Shown: piece after piece, positions 12,691-26,076 of the stretch | Layout: each line of letters begins with the position of its first letter | How positions within the stretch are numbered: the first letter of the stretch is position 1 | Assembly (NCBI GenBank): GCA_963970005.1 | Contig: CAXAMN010000001.1 | Coordinates: 2,742,644-2,806,643 of the forward strand | DNA length: 64,000 bases | Source: Durusdinium trenchii | Taxonomy: Eukaryota; Sar; Dinophyceae; Suessiales; Symbiodiniaceae | Reading direction: 5' to 3' | Notes under the pieces: model-generated | The model's database searches: none | Told to the model about the DNA's origin: nothing | The model's input: the letters and a program-made list of their open reading frames with translations, nothing else | Position numbers and translations under genes: made by a program

Positions 12691-13360
12691 TTTTAAATTT
12701 AGAACACAGGCTCTTTCCAATGATTGTTTAACAAAAAACACATACTGCAAACTCAGATTAGAGATGCAAATGTTTCTGCAGCCCACAGGATCCGGGTTTC
12801 TTGCTTTGGGCCCACGGGACCCGCGTCACATCTTCAACCTCATGTCCACATCGACCTAACCATTCTCTTCCCTTATTTCTGACTGACCTGAAATCAACAT
12901 GTTCCAAGAAAGCCTCCCAACGTCGTCAAGAAAGATCTGACGAAACACCAAGCGCCCGCACGGCTTGCAGCTGTTCTGGCCGGTCTGGTCTTGATAGGTC
13001 CCACCTGGACCTGAGGGGCCACAGGAGATCCAAACTCCAAAGTCTATCAAGGGTGATGGTGGTTGACTTACCATCTGGTCGGTTTGGAGTGATCCAACTC
13101 TTCAAGACCATCAATATTTCATGTACAGTATCATGGTTACGTGGATAGCAAAGGCCCCTGGAAGACGTTTCTTTTCTACAAGGAGGATCAAACAGGTGGT
13201 GTCGGTGTTCACTCCGCTTTCATGATGCTTCCAGGGACTGCAAATAGAACCTCATATCCTGGGAAAGGGCCTGAGGGTTACTGTCATGTTGACTGTTTTA
13301 TATTTGTTGAATGCAGGCCCACATAGAAAGAGATGTCATTACACATTATACACTCCACTT

Positions 13361-13384
13361 GGGGCAGCCCACATGGGCTGCCCC
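13361..13384. repeat. perfect 11-bp palindrome, 2-nt loop
   Basis: GGGGCAGCCCA is followed by CA and its exact reverse complement. No U-tract follows, so it is not a simple terminator. Confidence 0.85.
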
Positions 13385-16300
13385 ACCTGGATCCAGTGGG
13401 ACGGCAAGCTCAACGTCCGGTCAGGCCCCGCACACGGAACCTTCTCATAGCCGCGGGCGTAGTGCCTCGAGCCGAATCGGCGAAATACCTTTGGTCATTT
13501 ATCATCATTTATCTATATAAGTCTACGCTTATGTCAACTTATATCCCATTTCCATCCATTTCCTCTCTTTGCCCCATGATGACGGCTAGTACAAAGTAGT
13601 AGTCAAAATATGTCAAAATGACGATACACCCGGAATCTGGTTCTATTCGCGAGTGAAGGACTTTCCCAAATGGTCTATTCAACCACCTCTTGGGCTCCGC
13701 CGCAAGCGAACGGGCAGCTCGCCATGCTCGCGCATACGGCTCGGCTCATGAGGCTCGGGCCCCCGGGGAGCAGTACAACAACAGGTGTTCATCTCGGTTT
13801 CGCATCTGCAGGAAGCAAAACCTCAGCGAACGAACGTCGAAGCTGAGCGAGCTGGAGTTCCATCCAACGGATGCGTTTTATGTTGGCAGGCCCGATGACA
13901 AAACCCACTGGAGGCTGAAATGAAGTCTGGGTCACAAAGCACCTGGTGTTGACGGATCGATGTCTGCGAACGGAATTGAGTCCCTTGGGCGATCAAAATC
14001 GGCTCTGTTCCACGAGCGGTCATAGCCTCGCCCTGGGCCAATCATGTCACTCTCATCAATTGCTGTGGGCCTTACCTATGTGGGCTTTTGTTTGGCAATC
14101 CGCAGTGTACACCGCCACACCGCCACCATCGTTGATGTCGACTCAACCGAGGGTGGAAACATGTGGAAACACCCTCACTGACTGGACTCCACTGGAGGGT
14201 GTTTGGGTAGGTAGGTTTTGACTCGCCACAATTGAACCATTTCAAGAGAACTGATCATCACTCGTGCAAGGCCCAAACTCCGGACTTCGGCTGCAGAGTG
14301 AGCTACATGGATACCTTGGTTGACCTTTACCTGGGAGTGAGCTACATGGTGGACCAGGGCTCCAAGTTTTGACACAGCCGCAGTCTGCAATGCGAGATGC
14401 CTCTAACACAAAACCCCAGCCTTTAGCACGTGCCATTCATCTACATCTCTTCCCCAACCCATCGACAGCCAAGCCACAATCTCCATCGCAGAACCGACAG
14501 TTGATACCTCTGTGGCGCTAGTTTGACCAGTCGGCTGGGTGTTCAATCCACATTCTTGGTCATTTTCTTCAGCCCCCCCAAACAAATCAAGGCTTTGTGC
14601 GCTACACGACCCAAAGGAGGTTCATTCACCCAAAGGTGACATCCTGAGGTCCTTTAGACACCGAATCGAACCCCAGATGCTTCACTTAACCCGCTTCCGC
14701 GACCGAAACGGAACCCGAAGGTGTTCGTCTCCCGCGGTCCTTCTTCGTTGAGCCAACTGCACCCTCCCAGCCCTGTGCGTTTGGGTCCGCCGTCAAAGGG
14801 CTCACAGAGGGGAACGGTCCGGCATCATCGGTCCGGCAGCCCTGGGTTTTTGCTTTCCCTTGGGCGGTTGCCGCTCACTCGGACAAGAATAAGATAGAAT
14901 CAATAAGTAACCTTATCCTGCAGAGAACAAAGCACAACACCATTCTTGCCGCGTGGTTTACCAACACTTGATCAATAGTAGAATCCCTCAGACTTATATT
15001 GCAAAACCTGAGCACCTCAGGACCTCCCATACTAAAATGAGTCATGTTTGCCGGATAAGGGGAGATACACCCATCGCTGGGTCAGATGGGTCAGGGACGT
15101 CGCTGGGTCTACACCCAACATCCGGGCGCTCCCGACACTCGCCATCTGGGCAGAATCCAAGCCCTGCAGGCGGTGTGGGCTCCGGCGGCTACGGTGAGGT
15201 CTTTGGCATGATTTTCCTTCGGATGCACATCCAGTCTAAAAATATAGCATGATAAAGCATGAGAAAGCTGCATGCAGTTCCGTTTGCTCTTTTTTTTTGG
15301 GGGGGAGGAAAGCAGCAACTCAGTCTGAAAACAATTCACAACCGTTTCTTTCTGTGTGATTTTCCAAGTTCACGTGGCTTGCGCTTCTTGGTTGTTATAT
15401 GCTAGAGTCTCATCAGGCTTGAAAAGGGTCATGGTTTGATTGACTCGCGGTTTCATGGCCAAGGCACTTGCTTGTTGACCAAGTGTCTGCGTCACGAGGC
15501 AAAGCACAAGGCCCCTCAGCAACATCGAACATCTGGCACTTTCTCAATCTGTTGAGAAAGACGGAGAGAAAGGGCAAAAGGCCATGGAGGCCCTAAGAGG
15601 TGCTGAGGAGGGTCATTTAACCCCAAATTGCTTGGATCGTCCAATTTGGAGATGTTCTATCTCTTGCAGTGACCTGCCGAGTCGAAAAATCGAAAGTGCT
15701 GAATCCAAAAGAGAATCGTGGCAATGAAGGCTTGGTGCCAAAGGGCAACTTCTTGGCCAGCTTCTTCAAAGTGAAGTTGAATAGAGGTCACTTAAGCAAC
15801 AAAAGAAAGCAGTCGCATAAGGGTCATGAGTCATACATCAAAAGGATTCAACAGGTCACTGAAAAAGAGTTGGGATTGTGCTTGTCCATCACATCGAACG
15901 CTTGCAAAGCTATCATCGTCGACAACCAAAGACCAGTTTCTACATCTCCGATATCAGCATTGCCTGCTGAGGAACGGGCCTCAGAGCTACATCCATGAAG
16001 CACTGTTTGGCTGCAGAGATGTGTGAGATGAGAGACCGTCTTCGGCTGTGAAGGGTTTGCTGTTCGCTCGGTTAGTTCGCTTTTTGAATCTTAGCTGTCA
16101 TTAAGTGGTCTGAAAACTGCTATCTGCTTCTCATGCAAAGCTGCACAAACGCCTCCACACACACCACAACATAGGCATCGACAATAATGCATACACATCT
16201 TTGACTGGTGGGTAGGTCAACGTTGTTGTCAAATGCTAAACACGATGACGATGTGTCTTTTTATCGTCTGTCCCACTAGGTTGTTTGCCCCTGTCCCGTG

Positions 16301-16652
16301 TCTTCTCAAGCTCCCAGTCCTCGCGTAGGCGAGTTTTCCAACATGAAGCCAGAAAGACATGCAGAATTGAGGACTGAAGAGAGGGTGCTGAAGCTCATCA
16401 CCAGGCTGCGAGTCTGACCGTCCAAACTCGTGCTGTTTTTAGGGGTTGGCAATTTGGTGTATGCGCCATACCCTCCAACGTATCTTTCCTTGCGCTGAGG
16501 CCGCTGAGGATACCTGTCCTCCTTTCACACCAACGGACATGAAACAATTCAGAGACCGCGGCAGCTAGCACTATGTGATTATGTGATACCATGTGCTTTC
16601 AGAATCGGTCAATTAGTATTAAACAATAGCAACAAACACCTAGAACTTCAAC
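13385..16652. other. no supported gene
   Basis: The area holds many short frames on both strands and a GC-rich patch near 13690-13770. I cannot support any as coding. Confidence 0.35.
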
Positions 16653-16731
16653 CTGGGAGCCAATGTCCACCATGTCAGTAACCACATCAAGTTCAGCGTC
16701 CGAGCTTGCAAAAGCGTCGCACAAAAGAAGT
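16653..16731 (-). CDS. internal exon, unknown protein
   Basis: The 79-nt exon lies between an acceptor (TTCAATTCAAG) and a GT donor (CCCAG|GTTGAAG). It encodes LLLCDAFASSDAELDVVTD and continues in frame to Gly-Ser-Gln. The acidic, non-repetitive peptide and the two splice sites make this one of the better small exons. Its gene cannot be named. Confidence 0.5.
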
Positions 16732-19700
16732 CTTGAATTGAACACGTGTTTTTGTGGCCAAAAGGGACCCCAATGGAGACCTGGCAAGCATATATTATAT
16801 ATATACGTACTATATATATAATTTATATAGTCCATTATAGGCTTCATCACGTTTCATCCCTACCCCTTTCACCCTCTGGCATATACACCTGCCACTACTT
16901 GTGGTTCCTTCCCAGTGCATTTCTCCAACTCTCCGGTTGCGAAATCTCGAGTTCCGAATCGTCCACCACTCGTTGCCGACTGCATCATCCCAAAACCCAG
17001 GGAGTGGGGATATTTGGATATATAACAAGAGGGTATCCAACAATGTGTATGATTTTGTATAATATATTATGATATATTTGTATCATTTTGTATATAACAA
17101 CTTGTTCTGCAGTATACAAGAGGATATCACATCAAAGGACCGCGACCACGGAGGAAAGTAGCTATTCTATAATATTCTATAGATATATTGTATACTCAAA
17201 AACAATTGTAATGCAAAAATCGCAAACCCTATGGAAAAGGAATCAGATGCAACGCACACCAGGTGAACGTGAGGAGTGTAAGTCCAAACGACTATCTCTC
17301 TCTGCCAGTTTCGCTCGCTCCGCAGGGTCGGTGGGGACACCTCCACTCTCAATCTAAAACTGGAACTGTAGCTCTGGGTGGTTCTTTTGTGAAGATCACC
17401 TCCCAGTTTACCCAGTTTCGCTCAGCTCGGCACGTCGGCACTGGTGAAAGTGCTTCGCTTCTTTTGGATGCTTCGCACTCAAGTCGGCTGGAGTGACCGG
17501 ATGATACTGGACGAATGCGACCAATCTCCGAAAGCCCTATCCATTGGTATTGCGGGTGAAAACCTCTTGACAAGGGTACTTATTCCTTCTAGATCTTCCC
17601 AAGAATGTTGAAGGTCGGTCATACTGTATGAAGGGTGTGATCTAGGATCTAGGTTGTTCACTCAATCTGATGTCGTACGTTTCCCGTGAGAAGCCCTGTT
17701 CACTCCATGACCAGAAAGGCCATTTGCCCCCAGGTCAAAAGGTGAAACGAGCAGCTGGTGAAACTAGCAGCTCATCATCTAGTGGAGAGGATGGGAGAAG
17801 ACAGTTGAGTAACATTGAAAGGTGTCTTCCCCTTTGCCTGTGTGCTTAACAACACTATTATATACTGGTTGGTGGCTTAAGCAGCAGCATGTTTCAAGCA
17901 GTGGTCAGTAGATCGTAGTGGTTGTCATGTAGCCTAGCTAGCTTTAAACAAGGAGATTCGATCCGATCTGCCCAGGGGAGAGATATCGTTCGAAGGACTG
18001 GTGCGTTGAATGTGGCTCTCCCATCTCACGAGAAGCGAACATTTTTTGCTATTGTCTCCTTTCAGAACGTGATAATATATATATATACCTGGAAAGGCGT
18101 ATGAACACTTTTGTTTGTGCGAAGGCCGTATTTGGACATAATTTATCGTATGGACATTTTAATTAACAAATTAGCGTATTTAGCCGTATGGACAAAAAAG
18201 CAATACCGTACAAAAGCGTACCCATATGAAACCCAAAATTTATCAACATTTTATCAACAAAAACCCAAACAATTATATTGATAAAACCCAATCAAACCCA
18301 ATATTCGGAGGAATTCCAGAAAATTTGTCCATTTGACAAAAAAGGCCGGATGCACGGATTTTGTGTGCGAACGTGTTTGAACGAAAAAAATGCACATTTG
18401 GATTCCCTGGTATATATTATATATATATCCGTATTGAAGCAGTTATAAATAAAGATTTTTACCAGCTACTGATAAGGGTAGCTTGCCCTCTTGGAGACTA
18501 ACAAAGACCCCTGAAGGCCACCGAATAATCGAAGAGTGGAACATCATCTTTCCGGTTAAGTGTCTGTCTATATATGGATTTTGTGCGGAAGACTCTCGTG
18601 TTGTCCTCCAGAGGCTCTTGCCGTGTTGTCAACCTTTCAAGATTTTGACGCCACAGACCACAGATTTCATGGTCTCCACAAACTGTAGAGAATTGAAGCA
18701 CCCAGAGAATACGAGTCTTCCAATTCATGATTAACCAAAAGACCAGAAGAAGACATCCTATGATCCTTGGAGCCTGTTTTGGTCTAGTTTAGACTTTTAA
18801 TGCCAAAATAGGAGTCATCTTGTAGCAAGTGATAGCTTGCGTGGTCTTTCCCATCAATCTCGCCATTCTTTTGGTCAAAGCATCGACGGCTGTGGGGGCC
18901 CTTCATTCTATGAAGTCACATCCTGCTCAATCCTCAGCCGATGCTGGGAGGGGTTTTCCAGTCAGGCCGGGGGGGTGTCCAATCTTGGTCTTCTTCCCTT
19001 TGGCGTTTGGACGTAGACGACCAAAACACACAAAAACAACTGCAGTCCTCAAAGTCGAGCTTCAAACACTTTCATGAAGCAAACAAATGAGCCAGCAAAC
19101 TCACAGAAATTCCGAGTCCAACGAAACAACAACTCACACACAAATAATATGAAGTGGAACATCCTTCTGTTTGCATGGAATAATGGTCATGGGGGCTCTA
19201 TCATTGTGGCTTTGAAGACCCTCAACACCGGGACTCTTCCTCCGGTATTTTTGCTACTTGGAGGTGCCCCGTTTCTGTTTAAACACAATGCGTGAATACA
19301 CCAGGTTCAAAGAACACCAGTTTCTGCAGTAGGTGCATTGTGCTTGCACTTTTTACTTGCTAGCCCATGCGCCACATGCCATTCTTACCTATTCTTAATC
19401 TTTTTTGTTGCTGTTTTCGGGTTTTGTTGCGGTACTGGTTCGCTCTGAAAGACCAAACGAACTGGGTCAGTCGAAACAGCGGTCACAGCGGTCCCTCACA
19501 TCATGCACATCCAGCCGCTCTACATGTCGTGGGCCACCCGACAGGGAAAAGCTTGTCGTACAAGAACCTCCAGGGAAATTGCATTGCGCTGGATTCAGGC
19601 TAATCATTGCAGTGAGGATCTAGGGATAGCATCACAATACACATATCGTTTCTTGGACTATAGTAAAATACAAATAACCTACAGTTCCTTTTGGTGCAAA

Positions 19701-20091
19701 CCAACTTCAAAAACATCTATAGTAAACAACCAAGCAAACCACCAAATATTCTGATCCTAAGCCACTCAGAACTTCTCCAGCAAACCTAGTTTCAAAATGC
19801 CTGGATCCCCCATCATTCTCATAGGTTCCCATCTATCTTCCAATATTGCAGTGTTTTAGTGGGCGGTCTCCCTATTGAACTCCTGCAAATAATCAGTTGA
19901 TATATATATATATACCAGGCAGTTCTCCAACCCAAACACTCTCTGTCTCTCTCTCTCTCTCTTTCGCTATCCCAAACACTCTATGTATGGAGTATATGTC
20001 GACATTGACCCCTAAAACCAGCTCTGTAGGCACATATGCCAGCTCCATGGAGTGTCTGGGGATTCATTTAACTCTCTTGATTGAAACCATT
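16732..20091. other. AT-rich DNA without a supported gene
   Basis: The stretch contains (TA)n runs near 16793, 18071, 18417 and 19908, a CT-rich run at 19946-19962, and many words such as GTATGGACA near 18110-18200. No frame is convincing. Confidence 0.4.
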
Positions 20092-20170
20092 TGCTACTAG
20101 TTAGTAGCTACTTGGCTACTAGTAGTAATGCCAGGAGCTACTAGTAGCCTCTTGTTACTACTTGCGATGC
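20092..20170. repeat. CTACTAGTAG dispersed minisatellite
   Basis: TTGCTACTAGTTAGTAGC and several CTACTAGTAG words alternate with CTTGTTACTACTTGCGATGC. The vocabulary is that of the arrays at 1-270, 8845-8910 and 56455-56545. Confidence 0.75.
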
Positions 20171-20218
20171 ACTTTGCAGCTCTCAACCTCCCAAACAGGT
20201 ACCCAACCAAAAAACGAC

Positions 20219-20403
20219 CGGTCGCTGCGCTCTCTAGGGCAGCCCTTGAGGCGCCCCACTGGAGCACTTGTTCGCTGCTCAGCAAGAGCTCCACCACCTT
20301 CCTACGGTCGGTGACCGTGAAGTCGTCCAGCGTGGGCTCCAGCGCCTCGTTCCGGGTTTTGGGAGCTTCAGCGTCTTTGAAGCGAGATGGAGCAGTGAAA
20401 AGA
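20219..20403 (-). CDS. internal exon, unknown acidic protein
   Basis: The exon runs from an acceptor (CACGCCCCAG) to a GT donor (GCGACCG|GTCG), 185 nt. It encodes a charged, helix-prone peptide that includes TLDDFTVTDRRKVVELLLSS and ends Ala-Ala-Thr-Gly. DNA composition rises to GC-rich over the exon only. It lies downstream on the same strand from the exons at 20909-21116 and 22014-22129 and may belong to the same transcript. Confidence 0.5.
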
Positions 20404-20908
20404 CTGGGGCGTGGACCCGCCCAACAGGAGCAGTTTGAACCACAACTCTTTGTCAAGTACAGACTTGGACAGGGTGAACATATATGAACATATTCCATTC
20501 TATTATGTTTTGTATAAAGTGTTGTGTGTTCAAACATGTCTCCTCATCCTTCACCATCTATTTTGATGACAAGCGTCATCGCCCAGGGCCAGGTTATTTA
20601 TCATCCTAATCATTCCTCTTGAGAACCACTAACCACCATAATACTAGGGATCCTCCTCGCCACTTGCCATCTCAAAGACGTTGCCAGGCTTCGGCGGCCA
20701 ATGGCCCACTCGCATACATTGCCAAGAGATGCAAACAACAATTAAACTGACGAAATAACTTTCACTTTGAACGCCACGCGATGTTTCTTACAAGAAACGG
20801 ACTGAAAAGAACTGAAACATTGCCAAGAGAGACGTCTAAATACATATTAGTTATAAGCCTGACCGGAAGAACTTCAACATTGCCCAGAGATATACAACTC
20901 AAAATCAC

Positions 20909-21116
20909 TCAAAGAACTGAGTGAGGCGACCGAGTCTAGCTGTTTTGGTGGCTGTTTGGGTGCGACCTCACCGCCCCCATCGACGCTGGGCAGCCCGACG
21001 AGCTTGGCCACCTGCGGCGGCAGCGTCTCTGGGTAGCCCCGAGGTCCCTTGGCCTTGCGGTCAGCAACCGGGTCAAAATGAAGGTCAAACGCCTCTGGCT
21101 GGTGTGGATCGCCCAT
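20909..21116 (-). CDS. exon starting with ATG, unknown protein
   Basis: ATG at 21116 begins MGDPHQPEAFDLHFDPVADR. The frame continues through Lys/Pro and Gly-rich stretches to a possible donor (TCTTTGA|GTGATT). The Met start, GC-rich DNA and coding-like composition support a first or early exon. No family is recognised. Confidence 0.5.
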
Positions 21117-21548
21117 GATGGTCCTAGGAATTCAGCTTTTCGGGTGTTCGTGGGTTAAATTCTTTCATCTCCTCGCTTTCTGAGAGAGACTTGTGGACAA
21201 ACAAAGAGGGTTTTGGAGCGAGTTGTTCAGACTTTAATGTTCCTGGACAGTGGTCTCCTTTCTACACTCTTTTCTCTTTTCTTCTGCTATCTGTTTTTGT
21301 CCTTTGACAATTCTTTCACTTGCGCTCAGTGAGCACTACGCCGGTGAGCACAAAGAAATGATGACTAGCGGTGCCCCAAAAGATAAAAACAATTCCAACT
21401 GTTCATGTATAATCATGTATACACAAATATCGAATCAACAACAAAAATACTACATATATGTAATGTACACAGCCAGGACACAAGTTGGTAACAAGCTTGT
21501 GAGTACATAACCCACAACCCTTTCCCCGAATCCTACAGGGGATCACAG

Positions 21549-21637
21549 TGGAATGCCGGCAGATTAGTTTCCACCCCGAAATGAATTTATAGGATTGTAA
21601 GTTAGTTCGGGGTGGAAACTAATCCGCCGGAATTCCA
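21549..21637. mobile_element. foldback / MITE-like element
   Basis: A 32-nt arm at 21549-21580 and its reverse complement at 21606-21637 differ at two positions. They flank a 25-nt AT-rich loop. The arm core is GATTAGTTTCCACCCCGAA. There is no coding capacity. I cannot define a target-site duplication. A small foldback element or the ends of a deleted DNA transposon fits best. Confidence 0.6.
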
Positions 21638-22013
21638 TTGGGAAAAGGAAGTGATGTCAATGATATTCTTGTTCGTGAAGTTGTTACCAAACTTTCTTCC
21701 TCCTGAAGTTCATATGTATATGTATATATGGTACATACAATATAAATATATACATTAAAAAATATATATAATATACACATACAATAACAATAAATATAAA
21801 TATATATATATACACAATTTCCAAACAGCAATTTGCACTTGAGTGGGGGTCACTTTTCAAGGCCGAGATGAGATGTTCACTTCTTCGCTCTTTTGCACAC
21901 ATGCTGCTAGCAAGCCCACATCACACAATCCGCCCCAACCAACAACAGAGGTCGAAGGACCCTATAGACTATCCCATAGGTACCCGGGTAGGGTCTTTTA
22001 AGGTCCCCTTAAC

Positions 22014-22129
22014 CTCTCTTGGCAGGTCTCTGATGCTCTGGAACGGGTCTTGCCCCGCGCCTCTGGGCCCCTCAAGGCCTGACGCTGCTCCAGCGCCAGC
22101 TTCCGACGCTGAGAAATGTCCCCCTTCAC
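22014..22129 (-). CDS. internal exon, unknown basic protein
   Basis: The exon lies between CAGCCTGCAG| and AGAGAG|GTTAAG, 116 nt, GC-rich. It encodes a Lys/Arg/Glu/Gln-rich helix-prone peptide beginning VKGDISQRRKLALEQRQALR. It could be coiled coil or nucleic-acid binding. No family is recognised. Confidence 0.45.
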
Positions 22130-22139
22130 CTGCAGGCTG

Positions 22140-24115
22140 AAATCAGTAATTAAAGCTACTGGTGCTGAGGAACTATTTTTTTGGAACGTTGAATTGGTGT
22201 GGGTAGTAGGGATAGGAGCTTGGACCATCGAATGACGTGAATGGCTTGGTTACAAGCAAATGGCAAACTTCCAAACAAACACCTGGAGAGGTGTTTCTGT
22301 ATGTTTAGCGAGACGAAACAAACATGCTTTCCTCCCCATCTACTTAGCAGTTCATCATGAAATCAGGTCAATCAGGTCACCGTACTCGACACGGTGGAAA
22401 ACAGCGCACCGTGCAAAACAACGCCTGCTCCACACAGTCAACGAAGAAGGCCTCACAGTCTCTGGTGCCAATGACTCAAATAGCGAAGGGAACGGGGTTT
22501 GGACACAAACAACTTATTAACCGTTTTCTGACAGGAAGGCCCCTTGACTCGAAACCATCCTTGAATATGATGGATGATGGATGGACCACGAACAAATTTA
22601 AATGATTCCTTGAGCATCCATTTTAGAAGAGCTTGGAATAAACATATTACCTATCCATGCTTACGAGAATCATCGATGGAAATACCTCATCTTTTGCTTC
22701 ACCGACTCAGTGAGGTCTGATCGTAAAAATGACCTCGTGAGGTCTGTTTAGGTCCATCTTCCTCTGCACGGAAATCCGTGCTACACTTCTAGCGGGCACT
22801 GCAACAAACCGCTTCTACACTTGCATGGATAGCTCATCTGCAAGTGGTAATATAATCACAATATAACATGACATAGTTCTTCCTCACCATTCAAATCTCA
22901 TCTTCTCACGATTCTCTGAAAGCGCGGATACCTGCAAATGGTGCAAAAGTCCTTGTCCCAAGCAGCTGAAAATCTCTTCATCGCCAAAATCGGATCACCC
23001 GAACTGCACTGTACTTAGCATCACAAAGTCACTGATTGCATTCCATTGTTCTAAATCTTCGACTCCAACAACCGGGTCTTATCGCTGTGGTGTGGTCTTT
23101 AGGGCTCAATTGGTCTTTGCCGAATGAATTCAAATCTGTCCAACATTGTGTCACCTTGGAGAAGCACATCGAGCTTGGGTGTGAAATACCATGGGTTCAC
23201 AAGGCGTTGTCAACCACACAAACACGGCTAAAAGCTCCTGAATCAAATCCTGTAAATCCAACTATTGACATCTGATTAACCAAATTTAATGTCAAATTCC
23301 ATGACCACTCCGGCTATTCACCTCGCCAAACCTTCCATGCGTCAAGCGCCGATCGGCCGCGATGCGCCGCCAAGGGGACCCGCCTCCAACTCCGAAGGTT
23401 CAGTAAACTGGCGATCTGCGATGGCACGCAACTGGGGCGGATGGGGCGCGCAGAACGCGGCGCGGCGTACGACGCGACGGGCGTTTGGAGGACGGTTTGA
23501 GGGCGTTGGAGGACGGTTTGACGCGTCCTCAGCTTCTGTGCGGTTGAACCACCTTTGGTCGACTGGGGAGATTCTATGGGACTGCTTGCTAAGTTGGTGT
23601 GCAATCTGCAGAACATGTTTCAAATGATTATATATATATATATATATTACTCAGAATATACTGGTTTGAATATACCAGAATGGATGATCTAACCCGCGCT
23701 CCAAAGGCAAAGGGACGTTCCAATCTTTCTGTTCCAGCTAGAATTCATCGTCTCACTCCTCGTGCCCTTCAGTTGGAGTCGTCACGTGTCGTGGCCAGAC
23801 CCCTATCGTCCCGTGGTCGTCGTAACCGGAGCTCGTGCCGAATCGGAGCTCCGTGCCGAATCGGAGCCGACGCCGCCACCCATCGGGTGCAGAATCTGAG
23901 AGCCAGGCTTTGGTCGCCTGTTTCTGCTCTTGTTGCAGCTGATGCTTCAATCGCCTCGGTCGGAGCCCAGACCAGGTTCCAAAACGACCAAACAACCCGC
24001 CAGGAGCAGGTTCCAAAGGAAAACGAGCCGCTTCATTGGAGGGAACCTGCTAGCATGGAGGGTCACCCGATCTCAATTACACCAATGTGTTGCAAAGGAT
24101 TCCATGGAAACTCAC
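22140..24115. other. no firmly supported gene
   Basis: A strongly GC- and CpG-rich block at about 23340-23530 is open on both strands and may hold an exon. A (TA)n run follows at 23628. The + strand is open for 220 codons at 23599-24261, but its N-terminal part is translated microsatellite and the rest looks like a chance frame. Confidence 0.35.
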
Positions 24116-24238
24116 TGAGCTTGAGGCTTCACTGTGGTCTGATACTTCACTTCCAACTCCTGCACCGCTGGGCAGGTAGACTCCCCGGAGGCACAAGGTT
24201 CGTGTGCGGCTGCGTGCCATGTTGGGGGCGCGCACAGG
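24116..24238 (-). CDS. candidate exon, unknown protein
   Basis: The frame has several Cys, His and Pro residues and then ELEVKYQTTVKPQA, followed by a consensus donor (GCTCA|GTGAGT). The 5' boundary is not resolved. Confidence 0.4.
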
Positions 24239-25465
24239 TTTGGAGACCAAGAAACTCTTGAGATTCCAAAACTATTAAAGGCATTACAAAGGCGGTGTAA
24301 CACCTCATGGAGAATGAAAGAATGATCGATTCCAGCAACATGGCGCCTTCGATTCAACCCAGGACACACAGGTCCATGTGCTGCGTCTGATCTTGGTGGC
24401 CCATCATGGCGTCTGATCTTGATGGCCCACTTCGCCCTTTAAAAATCAGTTCCTTGATTATGACCGACCATTGAAAGGCACTTGCAACCACCAACCACCT
24501 AGCAGTAGTGATCCTTAGCTTACCTGCATCTTTGAATGAATTCCAGAAACAAACAAGACTCATTTCTGTTTCAAGAACCATCGCACTTGTCGCAAAATGC
24601 TTCGATAACCTGGTCCCCTGGCCTCTGTTGGAGGCCCAGTTGGATAATCTCCAACTACAGGTGGGGTGTTAGCTCACTCTGTGGACTATTCTATAAATGA
24701 CATGATGGTGCAATGCTCTGAGCGTTTTGGGGTGTTTTCGAGTCGCAGCAGGAGACGTTTTGGAGTTCGGCTCCATGCAGATTCGTGGTGCACGGAGCAT
24801 AGCGGTCGCTAACCACTGAGCTGCGGTTGGGGTCAATGTCTCCTGCACATAGAATTTGTTAGGGTCTGTGACCTGCATGCAGTTCGCGATTGGCAGCATC
24901 GAATATTCCATTGCTCGAGAGAGGCCAAAGACCAGCCTTTTTCTCAGATCGAACTTTCTACAGGAAAGCCCAGCGGCTGATGGTCCTGCTAAATGCCATA
25001 CGTATCCCGTATCCCCTAAAAAATCATTAGTATGGGCCTCAATTTAAGGTTTCCCATTTCATAGTGGAATTGGTAATGGGGATCCATATACTTCACTTAC
25101 TTGAAGCTGCTTGCTCCCCCCCTCCCTCCGCTCCTGGGAGAGGCCGGTATAGGCTGGACCTGCGGATGGACGTGGTCCTCTGGGTTGGACGCTCTGTGCA
25201 AGGGATTCATGGATGGATATGGATGGTGTCTGGTATATCTTGCTATACACATGAGTCCATCTTGTTCTGTTTGTGGACTCAACAAGGATCCAATCTTGCG
25301 CAACCCGCAAACCGCAAACACAAGGGTTTTTGTCAGTGTCTGTAAGTCGTGATAGGTTGTGTCTTCCTGTGGGTGCCTGCTGCCTTGCAAACAATATACA
25401 GTAGAAACATCTTCCAGCACTACAAACGACGGGTGCATCCGGAGCATATGACGAACCTGTACTGG

Positions 25466-25675
25466 TCAAACAAGTCCTAGTTGATCAATGTCCCTCCAAC
25501 GTGGACAGCGGGTCGCCACCACAAATGGAGGCATTGAGGTCGTCTTTGCCCACTCACCAAGCTTTGAGTTGAAGCATAAATAGACCAAACCAAACTCCCA
25601 CGTTTTCTTGGAAAACTGAGACTCAATACAGCTATCTGCAGCATGGTCTCCACCAAATACGTAGCATCCTTCAAT
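25466..25675 (-). CDS. candidate terminal exon, weakly Kelch-like
   Basis: After an acceptor (CTTGAAACAG) the frame reads CYVFGGDHAADSCIESQF and continues to a stop at 25466. The YVFGG start, an internal Trp and a later WAKTTSMPP recall one Kelch blade (VFGG...W......MP). With only one partial repeat this is a suggestion, not an assignment. Confidence 0.35.
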   Translation of the reverse strand: MEGCYVFGGDHAADSCIESQFSKKTWEFGLVYLCFNSKLGEWAKTTSMPPFVVATRCPRWRDIDQLGLV

Positions 25676-25898
25676 CTGTTTCAAGCTACAGTGCAAGCTC
25701 CTCCTTAGAAGACATCACCGAACCCTTGAAAAAAGATCAGGAGCTAATGATCAACCAAAGTTGGAACGGCCAACCCTGCCTGCACCCCACCCACTCTGCT
25801 CCCGACTTCCTCCCCAAAAAGAACAGTGCCAATTCACAGTGCTATTCACGTTGTGAATATTCGTCACAGCTTCTCGTCACAGCGGACACAGCCGTTAC

Positions 25899-26076
25899 CG
25901 TGAACTCGGCCCGAGCAACTCGCCTAGCACTTCCTCGTCTGCCTGTGTCACTTCGGGGGCCGAAACCGGCCTGGACGCGGACGCGACGCGCGTGGACGCG
26001 GCTCGCGCCAGAGGGTGCGAGGGGCCGAGGAGGAGGTCCATGCAGTTGTTGATGAACAGGGGAAGGCCCAGAAGGG
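25899..26076 (-). CDS. internal exon, unknown protein
   Basis: The exon has an acceptor (TTGACCCACAG) and a GT donor (TTCACG|GTAACG), 178 nt, strongly GC-rich. The coding frame reads ALLGLPLFINNCMDLLLGPS and then an Ala/Ser/Arg stretch and an acidic end (QADEEVLGELLGPSSR). It is in a different frame from the longest open frame here, which I reject. The first ~25 residues are hydrophobic. Confidence 0.55.

Noticed and set aside
13361-13384. transcription terminator
   Set aside because: The hairpin is perfect but no T-run follows and the genome is eukaryotic.
23599-24261. 220-codon + strand ORF
   Set aside because: The start is translated TA microsatellite, the rest is Arg/Ser-rich without motif, and a - strand exon with a consensus donor overlaps it.
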